From NCBI GenBank assembly GCA_025059075.1, contig JANXDZ010000003.1:1-64000 (forward strand): a stretch of DNA of 64,000 bases, given 5' to 3'. Every line of letters starts with the position of its first letter. Position 1 is the first letter of the stretch. The notes below the pieces were generated by a model. That model worked only from the letters and a program-made list of their open reading frames with translations. It did not search any database and was not told the DNA's origin. Made by a program: the position numbers and the translations under genes. Source of the DNA: Sulfolobales archaeon (GTDB lineage: Archaea > Thermoproteota > Thermoprotei_A > Sulfolobales > Desulfurococcaceae). Shown here in pieces: positions 62,880 through 64,000 of the stretch.

Positions 62880-63185
62880 TCCTTCGAGACGGCATCTATT
62901 ACACTACAGAGTTACTTTTCTTAAGCATCTCGATGGCTTCTTGAAGAATATAGGGATGTGGTCCTATGTTTAATTTAATATCACTCAGTGCTTTGAGTAC
63001 TCTACTTATCCTATCTAGATATTTTTCTCTGAATCCGCCGAGATCAAAAGATCGTAATCACCTCACGGTTTATAGTAACTTCTAGTTCGAGAACCAAATA
63101 AAACCACTCCATGTAGTTTAAAATTCTCTAAGAGCTTTCTCACAGCTCTATTCAATTCTTCGTAATCCAATAATTCTCTCCGCAT
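62880..63185 (-). pseudogene. MNT-type minimal nucleotidyltransferase (antitoxin), decayed
   Basis: MRRELLDYEELNRAVRKLLE is followed by VVLFGSRTRSYYKP, then TGA, then GDYDLLISADSEKN. GSRxR and GDYDL are the nucleotidyltransferase motifs; a single TGG-to-TGA change would explain the stop. A further +1 shift leads into RISRVLKALSDIKLNIGPHP. It overlaps the 3' end of the HEPN remnant, as in intact HEPN-MNT modules. Confidence 0.75.
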
Positions 63186-63552
63186 ATTTAATCACCTCTT
63201 CAACTGCTCTAATAGACATTTCCTCATCATAAGCCTCGCGTGGAGTACCCGAAGGATGTGCATTAGAATACCCTGATGGAATATAGTGACTATCCAACTC
63301 TCTAGAAAATCTCAAGAGATCATTTAGGGATATTTTACTCCTCCTCTGGAAGACATAGTTAATAGTTCCCTAATACTATGTCCTCATGAAGCCTCGCTAA
63401 CGAAGTATTGGAGGGCTCTATAAGCTTTCTCACCTAATTGATATGTATAGAAAGAAGCTGCATTAAATCTCTCTTCTCTATAAAATTCTAACAATATCGA
63501 GATCCCGTAATGCCTCCTCAAGCCATCCCAATGCCTCATTCACATAGCTCAC
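63148..63552 (-). pseudogene. HEPN-domain toxin, decayed
   Basis: In shifting frames NEALGWLEEALRDLDIVRIL, then EERFNAASFYTYQLGEKAYR and ALQYFVSEAS, GHSIRELL, LRFSRELDSHYIPSGYSNAH, and a good helical end RAVEEVIKYAERI. The FYTYQxxEKAxxAL pattern is that of HEPN proteins paired with MNT enzymes. Two or more frameshifts mean it is not functional. Confidence 0.75.
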
Positions 63553-63559
63553 TATTTAA

Positions 63560-64000
63560 CAAAAACCGAGATACTAACCCACATGTATTTAGACCTCATT
63601 CATGGTTAAAAACATAGTGGAATCCTCATGACGATGCTTTGAGTAATCAATTGCACTTATTGAAGGACGTATAATACACGATCTACATATGTTGAAACGT
63701 TGATGTGTATTGAGAAGAATCGTAGCTATACCTTTTTGCTTCGAGACTCCACGGTATTGAATACTATATAGTAGGTACATTCGAGAAACTCAGAGAACTC
63801 TTGTGTGAGGCACGTACCTCACATACCTTGATAGAATCATTAACTAATATGAGTGAAGTAGATAAACATTCTTAAAAACTAAGTAGTAATGTACTACCGA
63901 TATTTATTGCTCTAACTAGTGATTTAAGTAGTTTAATGAAGGAATTTGCTAAAAATGCGAATTATAGTAGATGGTAGAGAACGAATCATTATATTAGGAC
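63560..64000. other. Terminal stretch, no gene identified
   Basis: About 440 bases with only short frames, such as 63589-63780 on the minus strand (63 aa, beginning MYLLYSIQYRGVSKQK) which resembles nothing known. Probably part of the same decayed region; the right limit lies outside the window. Confidence 0.5.

Overview
The window comes from a thermophilic crenarchaeon (Thermoprotei). It carries archaeal-type eS1 and eL15, RNase P proteins Pop5 and Rpp30, XPB helicase, archaeal mevalonate kinase, CTP-dependent riboflavin kinase, superoxide reductase and tRNAs with introns at position 37/38. Promoters are A/T-rich TATA boxes about 25 bases before the start, and GTG and TTG starts are frequent. 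GC is moderate to low. I cannot name the genus.

Layout. 1-2.7 kb: two membrane glycosyltransferases, one fused to a YdjM/DUF457-type membrane domain. 3-9.4 kb: information genes (eS1, eL15, tRNA-Leu, Rpp30/Pop5) with a GlmU-like enzyme and a GTPase. 9.4-17.6 kb: a carbamoyltransferase, then an amino-sugar locus: a GlmD-type SIS deaminase/isomerase, NagA, a second SIS protein, a GlmS paralogue whose catalytic Cys is Gly, and a complete PTS enzyme I (PtsI). 17.9-21 kb: pyruvate:ferredoxin oxidoreductase gamma-delta-alpha-beta. 21-29.4 kb: DUF89, TldD, Mrp, mevalonate kinase and two SagB-type nitroreductases, one membrane-anchored. 29.5-33.5 kb: riboflavin kinase, a radical SAM enzyme, superoxide reductase and an Lrp regulator. 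33.6-45.4 kb: GlmU-like/GlmS pair, a universal stress protein, a phosphoglycerate kinase interrupted by a 58-base insertion, ValRS, pyrophosphatase and an MBL nuclease. 45.4-46.6 kb: decayed DNA ending at a second tRNA-Leu. 46.8-59.3 kb: phosphoribosyltransferase, MTA phosphorylase, sulfur-transfer genes, flavodiiron protein, XPB and regulators. 59.5-64 kb: tRNA-Pro, tRNA-Met, a degenerate tRNA, then a gene graveyard (pstA, pstB, HEPN and MNT pseudogenes) around one intact alcohol dehydrogenase.

How the genes fit together. GlmS (34.8-36.7 kb) with the GlmU-like proteins makes UDP-GlcNAc. The 10.7-17.6 kb locus looks like the opposite direction: GlcNAc-6-P deacetylation and deamination, possibly fed by a phosphotransferase system, since PtsI keeps all its catalytic motifs. 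No HPr or EII is visible here. Superoxide reductase and flavodiiron protein suggest an anaerobe with oxygen defences. POR plus PGK (if expressed) fit peptide or sugar fermentation. TtuA, a ThiS-like carrier and a cysteine-synthase homologue form a sulfur-transfer group.

The items most worth a second look are the PtsI plus Cys-less GlmS locus, the interrupted pgk, the membrane-anchored Pop5, the IS605-like hairpins without transposase, and the decayed region after the broken tRNA.
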